Positions 54,246-63,527 of a stretch of DNA of 64,000 bases are shown in pieces. This DNA comes from Gracilibacillus oryzae (GTDB lineage Bacteria > Bacillota > Bacilli > Bacillales > Amphibacillaceae). The notes below the pieces were generated by a model. It was not told the DNA's origin. It saw nothing but the letters and a program-made list of their open reading frames with translations, and searched no databases. Made by a program: the position numbers and the translations under genes. The first letter of the stretch is position 1, and each line of letters starts with the position of its first letter. Where the stretch lies: contig NZ_ML762424.1 in NCBI RefSeq assembly GCF_009498735.1, positions 149,184 to 213,183 of the forward strand. Reading direction: 5' to 3'.

Positions 54246-55385
54246 TTATTTTAACTCTTCATATTGTCTCATAACTTCTTTCGTTATCTCACTGTCTTCT
54301 GGTAATTGGCTCACTTCATGCAGCGTTTTAGCAATCCCCGTATCTTTAACCATTGTTTGAAGCTTGACCGCTTCTTCGTCCTCTTGAAAATCAAACAATA
54401 ATGCAGCAGCAATAGCTTTCGCCAAATTGGTGAATGGCAGACTAGCTTTCTGTGCTTCTGTTGCCGGGCGGACCAATCTGTCTTCAGAACCTAGCTTACG
54501 GATTGGCGCACGTCCTACCCTTGTCACCCCATCATTTAAGTATGGATTTTTAAATCGGCCAATAATTTTTTCAATATATTCAAAATGATCTTCTTTGTCC
54601 AGGTCATATTGCTTCACTAAATAATTTCCTGTTTCTTTTAATGTATCTTCAACTTGTTTGGCAATATTTTCATCTGCTAATGTTTTATCAATTGTTGACT
54701 TTCCATCAAGATAGCCAAGATAGGCAATGACAGCATGCCCTGTGTTAACGGTAAACAGCTTTCTTTCAATAAATGGTGCCAATTCATCGACAATTGTCAT
54801 ACCTTCTACAGCCGGAATATCTTCATTTGTTTCCACAACCCATTCATAATATGGCTCTACTAAAACATCAAGTGAATCATGATCTTCCTGAATCGGCACA
54901 ATCCGGTCAACAGCTGAGTTAAAGAAATATACTCTCCCATCCAGTCTTTCTTTTGTGTCTTCATCAATATTTTCCAGAATATGTTTCTTTAAAATGTCCG
55001 TTGCACCAATCTGATTTTCACATGCGATTACATACAGCTTCTCATCTGTTTGATATACGCGTTCTGATATTCCTCTTGCAATAAGCGGAGCAATTCGCGG
55101 TAAAATGTTCGGTCCAATTGCAGTAGTCAAATATGTGGCATTGCCAATTGTTTCGATCACTTCATTTTCCTGTGTCATATTATTCAGTCCTGAAACATTG
55201 TGAATAGCAGTAGTTTCCTGCTTATCTGTTGCTAATTTAACGTGATAAGACTTTTGCTCATTTAGTTTATTAATGATTTGTTCCGCAATATCCACAAATG
55301 TGACATGATAGCCAGACTCTGAAAATAATGCACCGATAAATCCTCTGCCTATATTACCTGCACCAAAGTGAACTGTTTGTTTCAT
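54246..55385 (-). CDS. mtlD: Mannitol-1-phosphate 5-dehydrogenase
   Basis: A 379-residue NAD-dependent polyol dehydrogenase that oxidises mannitol-1-phosphate to fructose-6-phosphate. The N-terminal MKQTVHFGAGNIGRGFIG is the family's NAD motif; FNSAVDRIVP and KLFTVNTGHAVIAYLG (catalytic Lys region) also match. The frame is open to 55406, but AAAGGA 9 nt before the ATG at 55385 fixes the start. It begins 5 nt after the mtlR stop; last gene of mtlA-mtlR-mtlD. Confidence 0.96.
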   Translation of the reverse strand: MKQTVHFGAGNIGRGFIGALFSESGYHVTFVDIAEQIINKLNEQKSYHVKLATDKQETTAIHNVSGLNNMTQENEVIETIGNATYLTTAIGPNILPRIAPLIARGISERVYQTDEKLYVIACENQIGATDILKKHILENIDEDTKERLDGRVYFFNSAVDRIVPIQEDHDSLDVLVEPYYEWVVETNEDIPAVEGMTIVDELAPFIERKLFTVNTGHAVIAYLGYLDGKSTIDKTLADENIAKQVEDTLKETGNYLVKQYDLDKEDHFEYIEKIIGRFKNPYLNDGVTRVGRAPIRKLGSEDRLVRPATEAQKASLPFTNLAKAIAAALLFDFQEDEEAVKLQTMVKDTGIAKTLHEVSQLPEDSEITKEVMRQYEELK

Positions 55386-55390
55386 TATCA

Positions 55391-57469
55391 TCATTCCTTT
55401 ACCCATTTATTTTTTAGATAATCGGAAAAAAGTTCTTCTAATTTCCGCTTTACCATTCTCTCGTTTGAAGATGAATAGATCATCATTGTCATTTCATTTT
55501 CAATTATACTTGTACTGATTAAACTTAAGATTTCCTGTTGTTTTCCGCTAAGCTCCTCAGGTGACAGCATTAATAACAGGTTTTTCATTTTCATTTCCCT
55601 GCCATCCATTCCTTTAATCAACGAAGGATGCTCGAGATGTCCTATTTGAAAGATCAGCTGCTTCACACTGGAGTCCCGGCAATGATAAAGTCCGATATTA
55701 GTATCCGGAATTCCTAATCCGCCCAACGCTTCTCTTTCTTCCAGCTTATCCAATACTCTCGCTGCATCTGTTATGACTGTTTCTTTCTCCAGCTGGATGA
55801 CCAGTTCTTTTAACACTTGTTTATAATCTGAATTCGTTTTTTGATATAAATGAAAATGATTCATAATTGATTCTATACTAGTCTGTACATCCTTTATTTC
55901 CTTTAAAACATTGTGAAGATCAGAAGGTTCTTGTCTAACTCCTTTGCTTCTTCCTGAGCCAAAGACATGTTTGCCGATTATTTTTTCGATATTATGCTGC
56001 AAAAAGCTGCGGATCATTTGAATATCTTTATCATTCAATAAAGGCGAAACAATAATATAATGGATATCATCAAATGGAAGTCTTACTGTTGAAATGATAA
56101 GATCAAACTGATCCAGATTCGATTTTTCCAACTCTTTGATTGACTTAATGGTAATGGAATTAATCTCTACAAATTCCTTCTGGATACGGCTTGCCAGCAT
56201 TTTGGATGTTCCTATTCCTGTTGGACAGACAATGACGGCTTCAATTTCCGCTGTTTCTTCATTTACTAATAATGCAGATCCAAAATGCAGGACAATAAAA
56301 GCAACCTCATCATCAGGAAAATTTACCTTTACGAACTCACTTTCCAGACTATTGCGGACAGCCATAAATAACACAGGGTATTTCTTCTTAATTTCGGCTG
56401 TTAATGGATTAAATAACCCCATTCTGTGTTTTAGTCGAAAAATAGCCGGTTCCATATGGGCAAGCAAACCTTGAAATAGTGAAAAATCATGAGTTAGATC
56501 TACATGGATTTGATTAGATACATCCTGAATAACACTTTTCATTATTTGTGAGAGCATGATGCTGTCATATTCTACCGCATCCGTGTTTTTTAATTTGGAT
56601 CCTTTTAAAATAGCTGTCAGAAGATAAATATCTTTTTTTCCAAGCGGAATGGATAGTTCATCTGTCAACTCTTCACATAAATGATCCATTAAACGATAGG
56701 AACTTGTAGCATCATCATCAAATAGTTCATCTTCATCTTCCAAAAGAAAGTTCGAATGCACACGCTGCAATGTAATCGCTATATGAACAATAAGTGCCAG
56801 ATAATCATTATCCGCTAATTTGATTTTTCCTTTTTCAGTTAATTGGTGAACTTTATTATCAATCATTTTAAGATTATCTGATAAAAAATAGCCCAGCACC
56901 AAATCACGGTTATTTCTTCCACCTTGGATTTTGTATAGATTATCCAATAATTCTTCGTGAAAATAAAACAATAAAAATGCAGCAAATCCATGGCGGATAT
57001 TTGCTTCTCCACCGGTTAAGCATACACCGACACCTCTTTTTCTAGTTAATTGGATCGAGAATTTCTCCAGCCAATGTGCCAGATCATCAAGGTAAGTTCC
57101 CAGTGTTGTTACACTAACTCCTAATTCTTTTGCTAGTATCTGGGTTTTTGAATAATTTCCTTCACTTAATAAGATAATCAGCAATTGCAGCTTTTTTTCT
57201 TCAGCTGTCTCATCTGTTGGGTGAACTTGTGCCAACTGCTGGATTAGTTTATATATCCGTTCATTGGTACCATTTATGATTAAGCCGTCATTCGGTGTAC
57301 GGTCAAGCTTTAATTCAAAAGGTTTGAGAATATTATCAACAGTCTTCAGATCTCGCTGAACAGTTCTTACACTTACATGAAGATAGCTGGCCAGGGATTG
57401 TGGTGTATGCTTGCCGGAAGTTTTTATTATCGAATCAATAATGGATTTCTCCCTTGACGTAATAAACAT
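55391..57469 (-). CDS. mtlR: Mannitol operon activator MtlR (PRD-type)
   Basis: A 692-residue regulator. Order: two N-terminal helix-turn-helix segments (LASYLHVSVRTVQRDLKTV and ILAKELGVSVTTLGTYLDDL), two PTS regulation domains (about 180-400) with conserved histidines, a GatB-like EIIB domain (VCPTGIGTSKMLASRI, with the regulatory Cys), and a C-terminal MtlA-like EIIA domain (IGLYHCRDSSVK). Phosphorylation by HPr and the mannitol PTS controls it in relatives. The frame begins at GTG 57478, but MFITSREK from ATG 57469 aligns with the start of known MtlR proteins. Confidence 0.93.
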   Translation of the reverse strand: MFITSREKSIIDSIIKTSGKHTPQSLASYLHVSVRTVQRDLKTVDNILKPFELKLDRTPNDGLIINGTNERIYKLIQQLAQVHPTDETAEEKKLQLLIILLSEGNYSKTQILAKELGVSVTTLGTYLDDLAHWLEKFSIQLTRKRGVGVCLTGGEANIRHGFAAFLLFYFHEELLDNLYKIQGGRNNRDLVLGYFLSDNLKMIDNKVHQLTEKGKIKLADNDYLALIVHIAITLQRVHSNFLLEDEDELFDDDATSSYRLMDHLCEELTDELSIPLGKKDIYLLTAILKGSKLKNTDAVEYDSIMLSQIMKSVIQDVSNQIHVDLTHDFSLFQGLLAHMEPAIFRLKHRMGLFNPLTAEIKKKYPVLFMAVRNSLESEFVKVNFPDDEVAFIVLHFGSALLVNEETAEIEAVIVCPTGIGTSKMLASRIQKEFVEINSITIKSIKELEKSNLDQFDLIISTVRLPFDDIHYIIVSPLLNDKDIQMIRSFLQHNIEKIIGKHVFGSGRSKGVRQEPSDLHNVLKEIKDVQTSIESIMNHFHLYQKTNSDYKQVLKELVIQLEKETVITDAARVLDKLEEREALGGLGIPDTNIGLYHCRDSSVKQLIFQIGHLEHPSLIKGMDGREMKMKNLLLMLSPEELSGKQQEILSLISTSIIENEMTMMIYSSSNERMVKRKLEELFSDYLKNKWVKE

Positions 57470-57562
57470 GCCATTCACTCATTTCATTATGGAGATATGT
57501 AAATTGCGCCTATGGTCCACTTTTACGGCAGCTTCAGCTGTAAAAAGCGAATATAACAGAAT

Positions 57563-57588
57563 AGAAAGACAGTGATTTCTGCCTTTCT
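57563..57588 (-). terminator. Hairpin between mtlA and mtlR
   Basis: Stem AGAAAGGCAG / CTGTCTTTCT (one mismatch) followed by ATTCTGTTAT on the - strand. It is a weak terminator or processing site that could lower mtlR-mtlD expression relative to mtlA. Confidence 0.5.
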
Positions 57589-57603
57589 ACTCAAAGTCTC
57601 TCT

Positions 57604-59514
57604 TTATTTACTGTTAATAAGCTCAAGCAATTCTTTTGCTGATTTCGCCTGGACCATTTGTTCCACATTTTCCTCTTCCGAACAAACGACAGCTATTCCA
57701 GAAAGAATGTCGAGGTGGGTACCATCTTTTCCAGCAATACCAAAGATTAATTTCGCTGTCTGACCATCAAAATCCACCCCATTAGGGACTTGCAGCACAG
57801 TAAAGCCTGATCGTAATACAGCTTTTTTCGCCTGTTCTGTTCCATGCGGAATGGCAACATGATTCCCCATGTATGTTGATGTCATATTATCACGTTCCAC
57901 CATCGCGTCAATATAACTTTCTTCAACATAACCTGCTTTTACCAATACTTCACCTGCAAACCGAATGGCTTCTTCTTTTGAAGCAAACTCCTGGTTAAGG
58001 AAAATATTTTCTTCCAGTAACAAGCCGTCATCTTCTTTTGGTTCCTCTGTTACATCTGTTTCTGCTTCTGTTTCTTCTACCATTTCATTTAATTCTTCTG
58101 AGACACCATTTTGTAATGTATCAATCAGCTTGTCATATTCTGGGCTTGATAGGAAGTTATCAACAGAAATATGATAAGCATTAGGCAATTTGCCTTTTGC
58201 ACGTGGTGTTAACTCTTCTTGTGTAATAACAATTTGAGCATCACTTGGTAAATTACTGATGGCTGTATTCGTAACAGAAATATCATTTAAACCAGCTTCT
58301 TTCACCTTTTTCTTGAGAAGAGAAGCCCCCATTGCACTTGATCCCATTCCGGCATCACATGCGAAAACAATTTTCTCTACATTTTCTGGAACCGTACCAG
58401 AATTGGCTGAAAGGTTACCTGCAACTGAACTTTTCTTGCCTTTCATTTCCTGCATTTTTGCTGTTGCTTCTTCAATATTTTCATCACTTTGTTTACTTGA
58501 TTTCAGGACAATTGCTGCCACTGCAAATGAAACAATCGTAGCTACCAATATTGCTGCAAAGTTAGCGATATACACACTTAAGTCACCTGGTGTCATCGCA
58601 GCAATAGCTAAAATACTACCTGGTGAAGCTACACCTGTTAATCCTCCACCTAGTATCGATAGAGTAAAGACGCCACTCATACCACCTAAGATAACCGCCA
58701 CTATTAGTAATGGACGCATTAATACATATGGGAAATAAATCTCATGAATTCCGCCAATGAAGTGAATAATAGCTGCCCCTGGTGCTGATTGTTTTGCAGA
58801 ACCTTTCCCCATAAGGGTGAATGCTAATAACACACCAAGACCTGGTCCTGGATTGGCTTCTAATAATAGAAGAATTGATTTCCCGGTTTCGCTGGCTTGT
58901 TCGAGGCCAATTGGTGATATAATCCCGTGATTAATCGCATTATTTAAGAATAATATCTTCCCTGGTTCAATTAAAATACTTGTTAATGGTAATAAATTAT
59001 TACTTACTAACCAATCAACCCCTGTAGTAAGTACTGATGTAAATGCCTGTACTGCTGGCCCTACTGCCAAATAAGCACCGATCGCAAGAAGACCGCCAAT
59101 TATACCAGCAGAAAAGTTATTTACAAGCATTTCAAAGCCTGATTTAATTTTCCCATCGATTAGTTCATCGAATTTTTTGATGAGATAACCGCCTAATGGT
59201 CCCATAAGCATGGCACCTAAGAACATCGGAGTATCCGCTCCAACGATAACCCCCATTGTAACAATGGCACCTACCACACCACCGCGTTGATCATGAACAA
59301 GCTTACCACCAGTATATCCAATTAATAGTGGTAATAAGTATTTGACCATTGGATCGACTAATTGTGCGATATGTTCATTCGGAGTAATACCATCCGTTAT
59401 AAAAAATGCAGTTATAAGTCCCCACGCAATAAACGCACCAATATTTGGCATGATCATTGAACTCAGAAAGTTACCAAACTTCTGGACTTTAACTTTTATA
59501 GTTGATTGAGCCAT
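57604..59514 (-). CDS. mtlA: Mannitol-specific PTS enzyme IICBA
   Basis: A 636-residue three-domain permease. IIC (about 1-345) has the mannitol signature SSMIMPNIGAFIAWGLITAF and GGIHEIYFPYVLM; IIB (about 380-475) carries the phospho-Cys in FACDAGMGSS; IIA (about 490-636) carries the phospho-His in VAIPHGT. All three active sites are intact, so no separate mtlF is needed. The frame is open to 59559; ATG at 59514 follows GAGAGGAAG. First gene of the operon. Confidence 0.95.
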   Translation of the reverse strand: MAQSTIKVKVQKFGNFLSSMIMPNIGAFIAWGLITAFFITDGITPNEHIAQLVDPMVKYLLPLLIGYTGGKLVHDQRGGVVGAIVTMGVIVGADTPMFLGAMLMGPLGGYLIKKFDELIDGKIKSGFEMLVNNFSAGIIGGLLAIGAYLAVGPAVQAFTSVLTTGVDWLVSNNLLPLTSILIEPGKILFLNNAINHGIISPIGLEQASETGKSILLLLEANPGPGLGVLLAFTLMGKGSAKQSAPGAAIIHFIGGIHEIYFPYVLMRPLLIVAVILGGMSGVFTLSILGGGLTGVASPGSILAIAAMTPGDLSVYIANFAAILVATIVSFAVAAIVLKSSKQSDENIEEATAKMQEMKGKKSSVAGNLSANSGTVPENVEKIVFACDAGMGSSAMGASLLKKKVKEAGLNDISVTNTAISNLPSDAQIVITQEELTPRAKGKLPNAYHISVDNFLSSPEYDKLIDTLQNGVSEELNEMVEETEAETDVTEEPKEDDGLLLEENIFLNQEFASKEEAIRFAGEVLVKAGYVEESYIDAMVERDNMTSTYMGNHVAIPHGTEQAKKAVLRSGFTVLQVPNGVDFDGQTAKLIFGIAGKDGTHLDILSGIAVVCSEEENVEQMVQAKSAKELLELINSK

Positions 59515-59563
59515 ATTTTTACTTCCTCTCGTATAATATCTAAAAAAACAGTTGACCAATACA

Positions 59564-59592
59564 ATTATAGGATACCACTACCCATCATACAA
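59564..59592 (-). promoter_or_regulatory. Promoter of the mannitol operon
   Basis: TTGTAT (59592-59587), 17-bp spacer, TATAAT (59569-59564), about 50 bp upstream of mtlA. Confidence 0.7.
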
Positions 59593-59610
59593 TAAACATA
59601 TAAACCACTT

Positions 59611-59631
59611 TTGTCGCAAGGTATGTGACAA
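59611..59631. promoter_or_regulatory. Candidate MtlR operator
   Basis: Dyad TTGTC-N11-GACAA (reads TTGTCGCAAGGTATGTGACA then A) centred about 30 bp upstream of the -35. Position and half sites fit activator binding by MtlR. Confidence 0.55.
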
Positions 59632-59671
59632 ACCTGTTTTTTCTTATAGGAAGGTAATGTTACGTTAAAAA

Positions 59672-59710
59672 CCCAGAACCATTTCAAATATTGGCTCTGG
59701 GTCTCATCAC
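59672..59710 (-). terminator. Terminator of a leftward unit upstream of mtlA
   Basis: Stem ACCCAGAGCCAA / TGGTTCTGGGT on the - strand followed by TTTTTAACG. It lies about 25 bp after the stop codon of the small decayed ORF at 59733-59930. Confidence 0.75.
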
Positions 59711-59732
59711 TTAACTACTTACTTCATTATAC

Positions 59733-59930
59733 TTAACGGTGTAAAACTCGATTAACCTCATCTACAACTTTTAAACTTTTCTCATAGCTCTCCTCACGTT
59801 CTTTCTCCACTTTAATACGCTTCTGCAGCTTATTGCTGTATTCCACATATCCTATTCCATGTGATTGCTGCATGGCTTTTTCCATCTCGTTTGTGTAATC
59901 TAGGGAGATTTTATGGTCATTGATAGTGAA
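59733..59930 (-). pseudogene. Small charged-helix ORF without a start codon, probably decayed
   Basis: An open frame of 66 codons ending at TAA 59735-59733, encoding a helical, charged segment: LDYTNEMEKAMQQSHGIGY, then KLQKRIKVEKEREESYEKS and VVDEVNRVLHR. A good ribosome binding site AAAAGGA (59941-59935) lies just upstream, but the codons next to it (TTG ATT CAC) are in a different frame that stops at once. The only in-frame start is ATG 59885 (50 residues), which lacks a ribosome binding site. A one-base indel near 59930 is the simplest explanation. A dedicated terminator downstream supports former expression. No family recognised. Confidence 0.4.
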
Positions 59931-59941
59931 TCAATCCTTTT

Positions 59942-60275
59942 CTATTATTATTTGTAAAAACAATTCCCAGCTATTGAATTGTTTAAACATAGAATTCAAA
60001 TTTTGTTAGAGTTTTTAACGCAAATTTGAGAATAAATGATTTAAGTATACAGCTGACAATATTTTAAAAAATTCTAAAAATAATGAAACTTTTAATAAAT
60101 ATAAGTCGTATGTCTTATACAAGGGAGGTGAAATAAACATATTAAGGTAGCAAATTGATTATTGTTGCCTAGTTTATTAGATAGAATTTACAGCGGCAGA
60201 ATTCCTCGATGAATGACTACATAATGTTTTCGAAAAAAATGAATTCTGCTGAAATCGAGAGGAGAACATAACAAA
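59942..60275. other. Leader region of the TraB-like gene
   Basis: 334 bp. It contains AAGGGAGGTGA (60121-60131), a perfect Shine-Dalgarno sequence followed by no start codon in range. An inverted repeat GCAGAATTC / GAATTCTGC (60196-60204 with 60240-60248) follows, able to form a long-loop hairpin in the 5' UTR. GAGAGGAG then precedes the ATG at 60276. The first 150 bp are AT-rich without a recognised feature. Confidence 0.45.
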
Positions 60276-61625
60276 ATGAACAAATGGAAAAAAGGAATGT
60301 TGGCATCTATTGCTGCATCAGCAATGATGTTATCTACAGTAATCCCAGTACTCGGTGCTGAACAGCAAACACCAGATATAAGTCCATGGGCGGTCGGTGA
60401 ATTAAATGAAGGAGAAAAATATGGAATTTATCCAACCGAATGGTATTACGATAATTTCCGCAGTGAGATTTCTCAGGACAGATTAGAGGATATTCTTACT
60501 CAAACTTCAGAAAAAATTGCTGATATAGATATCGAAAAAAGCGTGAACTATGAGCCTATTACGATTGATGGTACAACAAGAGAAGATGTATTAAATGGCT
60601 TATTTAATATTGTTGCTCCATATGACCTTCCAGCAGAAAGCTCACCAGTAGAGTATTTCCAAGAGCGTCAGATTGTAGTGGGAAATGGTAATAGCCTTGC
60701 ACTAGAAAGACCTGCAACAACTCAGGAAGCTGTTCTTTTTGCAAAACGCCTTGTTAAAGATACGTATGACCAGTTAGATGCTGGAGCAAAAGGTGTTGCA
60801 TGGAAAGTCGAAAACGATGGAAATGTCGTCTATTTACTAGGTTCCATCCATGTAGGAACTCCTGAGTTATACCCATTTGACAGTGAATTAGTCTCTGCGT
60901 TTGAGGAGTCTGACAGTTTATATGTGGAAGTAAATCTCTTAAATACAGAAGATTTACAATACTTCAATGAAGCATCAATGTATCAGGATGGCACAACAAT
61001 CAAAGATGCTGTCAGTGAAGAAACATATGACAAACTGGAAAAAGCACTGGAAAAATACGGGCTGTCAGCTGACGCTGTACAGAACCTGAAACCATGGTCT
61101 TTAGCTAGCACACTATCTAACCTGTCACTTAGTGAATCATTAGATATGTCAGCTCAGGAAATGGCAAACTCAGGTATAGATATGTACTTTATGACAAATG
61201 CACTTCTCGCTCAAAAACCTATTGAAGAGTTAGAAGGAGTAAAATTCCAGGCAGATTTGTTTGATGGTTTATCTGCAGAGGCACAGGAAGAGTATTTAGT
61301 TCAGACATTGGACAGCATTCTTTCACCAAATCCGGAATATAATGAAACAGATATGATCAATGATTGGTTTACTTATTGGAAAGAAGGCAATGTGGACAGC
61401 TTTGCTGAAAGCTTTAATGCATCAGCTGAAGAACCAAGTGAGTTTAATGATATGCTTCTTGGTCAACGAGATATTGATATGGCAGATAAAATTGCCGGAC
61501 TGTTAGAATCTGATCAACAAGCAACATCATTTGTTGTCGTTGGTGCGGGACACTATATTGGCGATACTAGCGTTATTCATTACTTAGAACAAGATGGTTA
61601 TAATGTAGAATCATTCTATCAATAA
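60276..61625 (+). CDS. Secreted TraB/GumN-family protein
   Basis: A 449-residue protein with a signal peptide (1-28, LGA cleavage) and an N-terminal region (about 30-150) containing the SPWAVGELNEGEKYGIYPTEWY segment, like the SLH-type 'W..ei..a.e.Gl.p' pattern. A TraB/GumN domain (about 165-449) follows, with the first GxxH as LLGSIHVG (about 188-195) and the second motif VVGAGHYIGDTSV. TIKI-type metalloproteases share this fold and these His motifs, so a surface protease or erythromycin-esterase-like role is possible. Monocistronic, followed by a strong terminator. Confidence 0.8.
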   Translation: MNKWKKGMLASIAASAMMLSTVIPVLGAEQQTPDISPWAVGELNEGEKYGIYPTEWYYDNFRSEISQDRLEDILTQTSEKIADIDIEKSVNYEPITIDGTTREDVLNGLFNIVAPYDLPAESSPVEYFQERQIVVGNGNSLALERPATTQEAVLFAKRLVKDTYDQLDAGAKGVAWKVENDGNVVYLLGSIHVGTPELYPFDSELVSAFEESDSLYVEVNLLNTEDLQYFNEASMYQDGTTIKDAVSEETYDKLEKALEKYGLSADAVQNLKPWSLASTLSNLSLSESLDMSAQEMANSGIDMYFMTNALLAQKPIEELEGVKFQADLFDGLSAEAQEEYLVQTLDSILSPNPEYNETDMINDWFTYWKEGNVDSFAESFNASAEEPSEFNDMLLGQRDIDMADKIAGLLESDQQATSFVVVGAGHYIGDTSVIHYLEQDGYNVESFYQ

Positions 61626-61671
61626 TGAAAAGACCAAGTTCTCTGGTTTTCATAAAGAACTTGAGTTTGAT

Positions 61672-61708
61672 AATAAAGCAACCTGATTATCGATCAGGTT
61701 GCTTTATT
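61672..61708. terminator. Bidirectional intrinsic terminator
   Basis: Perfect 16-bp stem from AATAAAGCAACCTGAT (61672-61687) with its complement at 61693-61708, between the convergent TraB-like and isomerase genes, T-rich on both strands. Confidence 0.88.
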
Positions 61709-62470
61709 TACGATACTCTCTTTCAGTTCCTTTAATGTCTGTGCATCCTGGTAAAACTGCTCTTCACTGTCTCCTTTAACAAATTCAATTAACACATAAC
61801 GCTCTTTGTTATCTTCCTGAATGGATGATAAATATTGTTTCCAGTCTTCTGCGCCTTCAGCCAGACTCATTCGATCTTGATAGGAGTACCAGTGGAAGAT
61901 ATGGATATTCGTTATCCAGTTTTCCACATAATCAATGCTTGCTAATCGTTCCTCAACTGATACATCATTGGATGGCTGCCAATATAGGAATACATTGTCG
62001 TGAGAAATCTCTTCCATTAATTGTCTGGCACTCTCCTTCGTATCTGTTAATGTTCCGCCATGGTATTCCAAATGAACACTAATCCCTTCCTGTGCTGCCA
62101 GGTCGCCAATTATTCGAGCATCCTCCGCTACTTTTTTCCGGTAATCACTCGTTGCATCATCACTTCCCTTACTGCCAGCCCATACCCTAATTGCATTGGT
62201 TTCCAAATATTTGGCTGTCTTCAGAATTGCTGGAAAAGCAAATTCATTATCTGTATGGTCAGCTAATCGGTAATAGGAGCCATAAGAACTTACTTCAAGC
62301 CCTCGCGACTTAGTTAAACTTGCAACCACTTCTGCCTTATTATAGTCTCCTGGAGGAACATGTACATCACCGCCCCACTCGATTGCTTCTAAACCTGCTT
62401 CTGCAACTAAATCAACAACTTGCTCGGGTGTCTTGTCCCGAAAAGTAACTGAACATAAGCCTAGTTTCAT
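61694..62470 (-). CDS. Sugar phosphate isomerase/epimerase-like TIM-barrel protein
   Basis: A 258-residue protein of the xylose-isomerase-like (AP endonuclease 2) superfamily. Characteristic strands are GLCSVTFRDKTPEQVVDLVA, AGLEAIEWGGDVH, VHLEYHGGT with the metal-binding Glu, YWQPSNDVS and VLIEFVKGDSEEQF. Many such proteins isomerise or epimerise sugars or inositol derivatives; the substrate is not evident. The C-terminal end lies in the shared terminator stem. Monocistronic. Confidence 0.8.
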   Translation of the reverse strand: MKLGLCSVTFRDKTPEQVVDLVAEAGLEAIEWGGDVHVPPGDYNKAEVVASLTKSRGLEVSSYGSYYRLADHTDNEFAFPAILKTAKYLETNAIRVWAGSKGSDDATSDYRKKVAEDARIIGDLAAQEGISVHLEYHGGTLTDTKESARQLMEEISHDNVFLYWQPSNDVSVEERLASIDYVENWITNIHIFHWYSYQDRMSLAEGAEDWKQYLSSIQEDNKERYVLIEFVKGDSEEQFYQDAQTLKELKESIVNKAT

Positions 62471-62628
62471 AATATTAAACCCCTTCCAACTGAAATTTAT
62501 TGAAGACGAGTATTACGGTGACACTGACTGAAATTTCCGGACTATTTTTTGTCATTGTATCATAGACGACCACTAAAGTGGAACCGTTTACTAATTTTTG
62601 CGTAATTCAGGGAAAATCGACATATTAA

Positions 62629-62662
62629 AAAGGACAGCCACAAAAGTGGATGCCCTGTCACT
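62629..62662 (-). terminator. Terminator of the metal ABC transporter operon
   Basis: Stem GGGCATCCAC / GTGGCTGTCC (with mismatches) and TTTT loop on the - strand, followed by TTTTTAAT. It lies about 20 bp after the stop at 62678. Confidence 0.7.
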
Positions 62663-62677
62663 GTAACTTGATCTCGT

Positions 62678-63527
62678 TTATCCTTCTGATGTTATAACAT
62701 CAGCTTTTGCTGGTCTAACATACTTTGAAATTAATCCATGTTTTGGCGAGAATACAAAGCTGATAATAAACAAAATTCCAGTAGCAAAAGCCATCGAGCC
62801 TGAGATGGATGTATCAATCAATATAGCAATAAAATAGCCAAGGATGGCAGAAATAATACCAATCGAGCTGCTGATCACAAGCATTACAGACAATTTATCT
62901 GTCCAGAGGTAAGCGGAAGCAGCTGGTGTGATTAACATTGCCACAACCATAATCGCACCAACCGCATCAAAAGCAGCCACAGTTGTAACAGACACAAGAC
63001 TCATAAAGATATAGTGCATCACAATGACTGGAATACCGAGACTTGCTGCAAGTGCAGGATCAAAAGATGTTATCTTCCATTCCTTATAGAAGGCAACAAT
63101 AAAAAACAGCACGATCAGAAATGCAAACCCAAGCATTCGTTTCCCATGGAATAAAAGTGATCTCCCCCATTAAGGCATGCTTGACGTCGAGATGGGCATT
63201 TCCAACAGATGTAGCAATTAAAATAACGCCGATCGCAAATAATGTTGTAAAAACAATTCCCATCGAAGCGTGCTGCTCAATGTCCAGAGTATGCAGCCAT
63301 TGTACTAAGAAAGCAGTAAGCAATCCTGCAATTATTGCACCGATAAGCATATGGGGACCACTCAGTTCACGCGTAATTAAAAAGGCGATCACAATTCCTA
63401 ATAAAACAGTATGACTTATCGCATCCGCCATCATCGCCATCTTTCTTAGTATTAAGAACACACCAATTAATCCGGAAGTAGCACCGACTAGACAAGCGGT
63501 TAAAATAATCCATGCTGTATATGTCAT
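62678..63527 (-). pseudogene. Metal (Mn/Zn) ABC transporter permease, frameshifted
   Basis: Two overlapping frames together make one ABC-3 family permease of about 283 residues. The N-terminal part (63084-63527) has SGLIGVFLILRKMAMMADAISHTVLLG, quoted here as its core ILRKMAMMADAISH, and ends in sense at GEITFIPWETN. The C-terminal part (62678-63136) continues with FYKEWKITSFDPALAASLG and TTVAAFDAVGAIMVVAML. The switch is near 63136, where frame 1 runs into an unrelated tail. MntD-type permeases are about 290 residues, so a one-base indel explains it. It is either a sequencing error or a broken gene. It overlaps the upstream permease by 4 nt (ATGA). Confidence 0.8.

Noticed and set aside
58259..58738. 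159-residue antisense ORF within mtlA
   Set aside because: A shadow of the mtlA reading frame; no start signal and composition follows the opposite-strand codons.
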